DNA of 8,611 nt. Source: Deltaproteobacteria bacterium (GTDB taxonomy: Bacteria; Desulfobacterota; JAFDIG01). Where the stretch lies: positions 1 through 8,611 of the forward strand of contig JAFDIG010000076.1 of NCBI GenBank assembly GCA_019308145.1. Direction: 5' to 3'. Under the pieces are notes generated by a model. It made no database searches. It saw only the letters and a program-made list of their open reading frames with translations, and was not told where the DNA came from. Every line of letters begins with the position of its first letter. Positions within the stretch are counted from its first letter, which is position 1. This document shows positions 4,982 to 8,611 of this stretch, piece after piece. Both the position numbers and the translations under genes were made by a program.

Positions 4982-7654
4982 ATGGCTTTTGATGATAACA
5001 ATTTTTTCCCAATGATAAGAATAGGTGAGAGAGCCTCTGGTAGGTACAGAATTTTAAGTGAGCTCGGGAAAGGTCCTCAGGGGAAAACCTTTCTTGCAAG
5101 GGATCTACAAACTCAAAAAGAGGTAGCAATAAAATTTTTTAGAAAGGATCTTTTTACAGAAAAAAAGGATCTTAACCGCTTCTTTAAAAGGGTAAAATCT
5201 CTTTATTCATTAAATGATCCACATCTTGTTAAGGTATTAGATTGCGGCGAATATAAAGGTTTTCCTTTTGTTGTATCTGAATTCATTCCAGCTGCGAATT
5301 TAGCAGAGGTCATCTTTGAGAAAAGAAAGGAAGGAAAAGCTTTTGATTTAAGGGAAGCAGGCCTTTTGATTTTACAGATTGTTCAAGGGATTATTTCACT
5401 TCATTTTCATAATATTCATGGTAACTTAAAGCCTGAAAATATTATTATAACAGAGGATAATAAAGCTATTGTTACCGATCCTTGGGGTACTGAGTTTATC
5501 CCTCCTGAAATCTTAATGGGAGAGGGTCTCCTTTCTCCTCTTGAATCCTACATGGCGCCTGAAAGAAAGATAGGACGTTTTATAGATGTAAGATCAGATA
5601 TATATTCTATTGGTGTAATCTTTTTTGAAATGATTGGTGGTGATGCCTCAAAGGGTATCTTAACTCCAATGGGAGAGATTTCCTTAGATGTTCCAGAAAT
5701 ATTAAAGGGGATAATCAAAAGGTCGGTAGCAATAGATCCAGATGATAGATATCCAAACGGTAGTTATCTGTTAGATGATCTTAGAACCTATTTGCAAGGC
5801 AAGACACCTTATTTTGAATCTTTTGTTACAAAAAAGAGAAAAACACATCCCCAAAAAGCTTTTCCAGAAGATTTAGGGGATGTAAATGATATTGAATGGA
5901 AACCTGTAAAAAAGAGAAAATCAGGATGGATAATTTTAATATTAATACTTTTATTTACTTTTCTACTTTCTGCTTTTGGAGGGTATTATTATTTTAAGAG
6001 AAAAGAGAGGATAGAGATAGCAAAAAAAGGTATAACACCAGTTCCCCAAGAGAAGGTTACTCCAGTTCCACCAGAGGTAAAAAGACCTAAGATTCCTGAG
6101 ACAAAAAGTACGATTCTGCCAAAAGAAAAAAAAGCTACAACTTCAAAGGGAAAAACCAAAGGTTTACCTCAAGTAAAAACTCCTACAACTTTAAAGCCAA
6201 AGGTTTCTTTAGTGCCTAAAGAAAAGCCTTCTGTTACTCTAAAGCCTAAAATTACTATTATACCAAAAAAGACAACATCGATTTTGCCAGAGGTGGCAAA
6301 AAAACCTCCGGAAAAGAAAAAAGCACCACCTAAGAAAACAACAACCATTGTCATAACTCAATTAGATATCAGATCTAATCCACCAGGGGCTAAGATTATT
6401 ATAGATGGTAAAGAAAAAGGAGAGACCCCATTCTCACTTACAATCTCTCCAGGCGAACACAATGTTATAATCAAAAAAGATGGTTATTCAACATGGAAAA
6501 AGAATATAGAAATCAAAAAAGGAGAAAGTAAAAAACTTGTAGCCTATTTAAAAGCAAGATATGGAAGTCTTTATCTTGATACTATTCCCTCTAATGCGGA
6601 TATTTACATAAATGGGAAAAAGGCAGGTAAAACTCCTCTTGAGTTAAAAAAGATTAAGCCTGGTAAATATTTAATAAAGATAAAGAAAGAGAGATACTAT
6701 GAGCAAGAGGTACCAATTAATATTATTGCTGGGAGAAGAGTAAAAAAGCAGATCAAATTAAAAGGTGGGAACTTGGTGTTTTTCCGTAATCGGTGGATGA
6801 CATTAGAAGAGAAGGAAAGTATCCTTAAAAAAGAGAAAGAGAAGGCAAAAAAAGAAGCAGAAATAAAGGAAGCCCAAAAAAGGAAGGCTAAGATAAGGAA
6901 ACTTTTAGCATATGCACAAAAGAATATCTCTAAAGGGAAATATGATGAAGCTATTCGTGATTTAAATGGTGTATTAGCTCTTGAGCCTGAAAATCAAAAG
7001 GCTTTAAGACTTATTAAAAAAGCAAGAAAAGCAAGAAGAGAAAAGATGCTAAGGAAAATAAAGATAGCAAATAGATTATCAGCAGGTGTAGATTTTATGG
7101 ATAAAGGGAAATATGAGGATGCTATAAAGGAATTTGATGCGGTTTTAAAGTTAGATCCAGAAAATGAAAAAGCAAAGGAATATAGGCTTAAGGCTAAAAT
7201 CGCCTTGCTTGAATTAAAAAGGGGAATACGTAAGAAACCAGAAAAAGAGGCAAAGCTTATAAAACCTATAAAACCATTAAAAACAGAAAAACCTAAACCT
7301 TCCACTTCTATTGCTCCTAAAGTAAAAAAGGAAGCATCTGTAAAGCCAAAGCTCATAGAAAAGACAGGTTTTGATATACTGATTTTCCCTTACAATCCAT
7401 CTTCAGGAGGTATTGCAACTATTTATCTTGATGGTGAGAGAGTTACAAGTCTTAAAGGTGATCTTTTACAAAAGCTTCTTTTTATTGGTACTCAACCAGG
7501 AGCTCATGAATTGAAGGTAAAATGTGTAGGAGTGGGTGAAAGGGGATTAATGCAAGCATCTGCAAGGCAAAAGTTTTTCCTTAGACCAGGGGAGGTTATA
7601 ACAGTTAAGTTAGAATGGAATAACAACAAAGGTATATTAAAGTTTATAGATTGA
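4982..7654 (+). CDS. Membrane-anchored Hanks-type pseudokinase with PEGA and TPR domains
   Basis: This 890-residue protein starts with a Ser/Thr kinase-like domain (about 21-275). The Gly-rich loop GKGPQG (29-34), VAIK with Lys51, HxxKxxN (Lys150, Asn153), APE (192-194) and SDIYSIG (205-211) are kept. However, the catalytic HRD is HGN (146-148), the alpha-C Glu is Arg70, and DFG reads DPW (166-168), so phosphotransfer is doubtful. A hydrophobic segment (about 316-337) follows, then a Lys/Pro/Thr-rich linker (about 345-455), two PEGA domains (about 459-523 and 527-594), FFRNRWMTLEE and a charged coiled coil (about 606-640), two TPR motifs (about 639-672 and 693-728, each with GKY..AI), a second Lys/Pro linker, and a beta-rich domain (797-890) containing IYLDGERV and TQPGAHELKV, similar to PEGA. 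By analogy with receptor kinases, the N-terminus is cytoplasmic and the rest periplasmic. Partners are unknown. Confidence 0.9.
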   Translation: MAFDDNNFFPMIRIGERASGRYRILSELGKGPQGKTFLARDLQTQKEVAIKFFRKDLFTEKKDLNRFFKRVKSLYSLNDPHLVKVLDCGEYKGFPFVVSEFIPAANLAEVIFEKRKEGKAFDLREAGLLILQIVQGIISLHFHNIHGNLKPENIIITEDNKAIVTDPWGTEFIPPEILMGEGLLSPLESYMAPERKIGRFIDVRSDIYSIGVIFFEMIGGDASKGILTPMGEISLDVPEILKGIIKRSVAIDPDDRYPNGSYLLDDLRTYLQGKTPYFESFVTKKRKTHPQKAFPEDLGDVNDIEWKPVKKRKSGWIILILILLFTFLLSAFGGYYYFKRKERIEIAKKGITPVPQEKVTPVPPEVKRPKIPETKSTILPKEKKATTSKGKTKGLPQVKTPTTLKPKVSLVPKEKPSVTLKPKITIIPKKTTSILPEVAKKPPEKKKAPPKKTTTIVITQLDIRSNPPGAKIIIDGKEKGETPFSLTISPGEHNVIIKKDGYSTWKKNIEIKKGESKKLVAYLKARYGSLYLDTIPSNADIYINGKKAGKTPLELKKIKPGKYLIKIKKERYYEQEVPINIIAGRRVKKQIKLKGGNLVFFRNRWMTLEEKESILKKEKEKAKKEAEIKEAQKRKAKIRKLLAYAQKNISKGKYDEAIRDLNGVLALEPENQKALRLIKKARKARREKMLRKIKIANRLSAGVDFMDKGKYEDAIKEFDAVLKLDPENEKAKEYRLKAKIALLELKRGIRKKPEKEAKLIKPIKPLKTEKPKPSTSIAPKVKKEASVKPKLIEKTGFDILIFPYNPSSGGIATIYLDGERVTSLKGDLLQKLLFIGTQPGAHELKVKCVGVGERGLMQASARQKFFLRPGEVITVKLEWNNNKGILKFID

Positions 7655-7743
7655 TTTTGATACAATAAATAAAAATTAAAAAGTTCAACTTGAAAAGCAA
7701 ATATTATTTTAAGTAAAGAAAATTTAAATATTTAAAATGAAAA

Positions 7744-8145
7744 TTATTTTAATCTTCTTGCAATCTCCTCATGTATAATCTTTGCTTCTTTTTTATTACC
7801 AATATATCCTACTCTGATACTTAGGCTACTATTGTTCCTATCTATTCTTTTAATTTTTATTGTAACAGGGCTATTGTTTGCTCTTTGAGCTTTAATAGTA
7901 GCTCCTAACTGATCCTTTTTTTCACTTACAATTTTAATTTCCATATCCTTCAAAGTAGAGAGAGAAGCTGAATATACTTGATTTAAAGGTCTATTATAAT
8001 CACGAACAAGAGCACCTTCAATATATTTATAAGTCCCTACTGCAAGGGCAGCACCAGCACCTGCACCAACCAAAAGGGCACATCCAGAGATGATAAGATT
8101 TGAAATAACAAGTAATATTACAATGATACGATGTATTTGTTTCAT
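7744..8145 (-). CDS. DUF3568-family lipoprotein
   Basis: The start is the ATG at 8145, because AAGGAGG lies five bases upstream; a TTG-initiated frame six codons longer would place this site inside the gene. The 133-residue product has a lipoprotein signal: Lys2 and Arg6, a hydrophobic core, and the lipobox ISGC with Cys22 as the lipid-modified residue. After it come a glycine/alanine-rich stretch, VGAGAGAALAVGTY, and GALVRDYNRPLNQVYSASLSTLKDM. Then follow EKKDQLGATIKAQ and a basic beta region ending in LSIRVGYIGNKKEA, the pattern of the DUF3568 family. The residue after the cysteine is Ala, so outer-membrane sorting is likely. Function is not known for the family. The gene is convergent with the pseudokinase gene (89-base gap) and appears to be a single-gene transcript with its own promoter. 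Confidence 0.85.
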   Translation of the reverse strand: MKQIHRIIVILLVISNLIISGCALLVGAGAGAALAVGTYKYIEGALVRDYNRPLNQVYSASLSTLKDMEIKIVSEKKDQLGATIKAQRANNSPVTIKIKRIDRNNSSLSIRVGYIGNKKEAKIIHEEIARRLK

Positions 8146-8150
8146 AATAG

Positions 8151-8157
8151 CCTCCTT
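8151..8157 (-). promoter_or_regulatory. Shine-Dalgarno site fixing the lipoprotein start
   Basis: On the minus strand AAGGAGG lies five bases before the ATG at 8145. It excludes the upstream TTG at 8163 as the start. Confidence 0.8.
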
Positions 8158-8174
8158 TATCAAGATTGATTTTT

Positions 8175-8203
8175 ATTTTGTAGTTGATATGGGAAATTGT
8201 CAA
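8175..8203 (-). promoter_or_regulatory. Candidate sigma70 promoter of the DUF3568 lipoprotein gene
   Basis: On the minus strand a perfect TTGACA (8203-8198) is followed after 17 bases by CAAAAT (8180-8175, four of six). Transcription would begin near 8169, about 24 bases before the ATG, leaving room for the ribosome site. Confidence 0.5.
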
Positions 8204-8406
8204 GGTAAATTTTTAAATAGATCGATATTTATGTATATGGCGGTAAAGTTAGGTTAACAAGATCAAAGGTAATGGGAAAAGGAAACATTGCTTAGAAAAA
8301 TTAATGTTAAAGTGAATTGAAAAGATAAATTTTTGGTTTAAAATAAGCCTTACAGCTAAATTAGCAGCATTTATACTCTCTGTCGGATTGAATTATTAGG
8401 AGATAA

Positions 8407-8611
8407 TCATAGTAATTTTAAAAATTCTTCTAAACTTAATTCAGCTTGTTTCAAAATGTGAGCTAATGTTGATCTTTTTATCGGTTTGTGAGCGGGAACT
8501 ATTAATTTCAATTTTTTCTCTTTTGTATATTTGTGCAGTCTAATATGACTTCCTCTTTGCCTTACTACCACCCAACCATCTCGTTTTAGAGCATTTATAA
8601 CCTTATCATAA
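8407..8611 (-). CDS. hicA: HicA-family mRNA-cleaving toxin, start missing
   Basis: The frame ends at TGA (8409-8407) and runs off the right edge; 67 residues are visible, lacking only a few N-terminal ones by family length. The double-stranded-RNA-binding-like fold of HicA is clear: KVINALKRDGWVVVRQRGSH, with the conserved GSH containing the catalytic His, a strand with LKLIVPAHKPIKRSTL (the family's 'vPxHk..kxgTL'), and the final helix AHILKQAELSLEEFLKLL. HicA is a ribosome-independent mRNA interferase held inactive by HicB. No hicB follows downstream before the lipoprotein gene (8146-8406 has no frame for it), so the antitoxin must lie upstream, outside the window, or be absent. No catalytic residue is missing in the visible part. 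Confidence 0.85.
   Translation of the reverse strand, partial: YDKVINALKRDGWVVVRQRGSHIRLHKYTKEKKLKLIVPAHKPIKRSTLAHILKQAELSLEEFLKLL

Noticed and set aside
7655..7743. Possible bidirectional terminator between the convergent pseudokinase and lipoprotein genes
   Set aside because: The only inverted sequences are A/T runs and TTCAA-C-TTGAA, whose one-base loop cannot form a normal hairpin.
8146..8163. Six-codon extension of the lipoprotein from TTG at 8163
   Set aside because: The Shine-Dalgarno site AAGGAGG (8151-8157) would lie inside the coding part, and the extension adds an acidic residue ahead of a good lipoprotein signal. ATG at 8145 is better.
8316..8399. A 27-codon open frame whose end reads like the first membrane segment of a sensor protein (KISLTAKLAAFILSVGL)
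   Set aside because: It has no ATG, GTG or TTG start, no ribosome site, a stop directly upstream and a stop after the segment. It could be the relic of a lost gene, but a chance hydrophobic frame is as likely.

Overview
The window is AT-rich (about one third G+C by eye, lower between genes). It reads as a piece of the chromosome of a Gram-negative bacterium, probably from a poorly sampled lineage. The Gram-negative reading rests on three things: an LpxH-like phosphoesterase (lipid A pathway family), a DUF3568-type lipoprotein with a clear lipobox, and a long periplasm-spanning type of linker in the kinase-like protein. No gene allows a firm phylum call. I see no tRNA, rRNA, CRISPR array, insertion sequence or phage gene.

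Layout. (1) 1-719, minus: a 3'-truncated gene whose N-terminus looks like a winged-helix domain, function unknown, followed by a divergent intergenic region (720-1018). (2) 1019-3073, plus: a secreted START/SRPBCC lipid-binding-type protein, a stand-alone cyclic-nucleotide-binding protein, and a calcineurin-fold phosphoesterase 22 bases after it. A TTGACT-N17-TATAAT promoter at 861-889 precedes the group. (3) 3074-3460: a 387-base gap without genes that ends in a good promoter. (4) 3461-4827, plus: a radical SAM protein with unusual cysteine spacing and a hotdog-fold acyl-CoA thioesterase, ending in a hairpin plus T-run that overlaps the thioesterase stop codon. (5) 4982-7654, plus: an 890-residue membrane protein with a Hanks-type kinase domain that lacks the catalytic Asp and the alpha-C Glu, then a membrane segment, a Lys/Pro/Thr linker, two PEGA domains, two TPR motifs and a C-terminal beta domain. 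(6) 7744-8145, minus: a DUF3568 lipoprotein, convergent with the kinase gene. (7) 8407-8611, minus: most of a HicA toxin, whose start lies beyond the window.

Several products are linked to the cell envelope: the exported START-like protein, the LpxH-like enzyme, the PEGA/TPR pseudokinase and the lipoprotein. The two window edges carry accessory-type genes: a HicA toxin and the unknown winged-helix protein. No classical defence or mobile system is complete here. The most distinctive gene is the pseudokinase-PEGA-TPR protein. A signalling theme (cyclic-nucleotide sensor, pseudokinase) runs beside the envelope theme, but a functional link between them is inference only.
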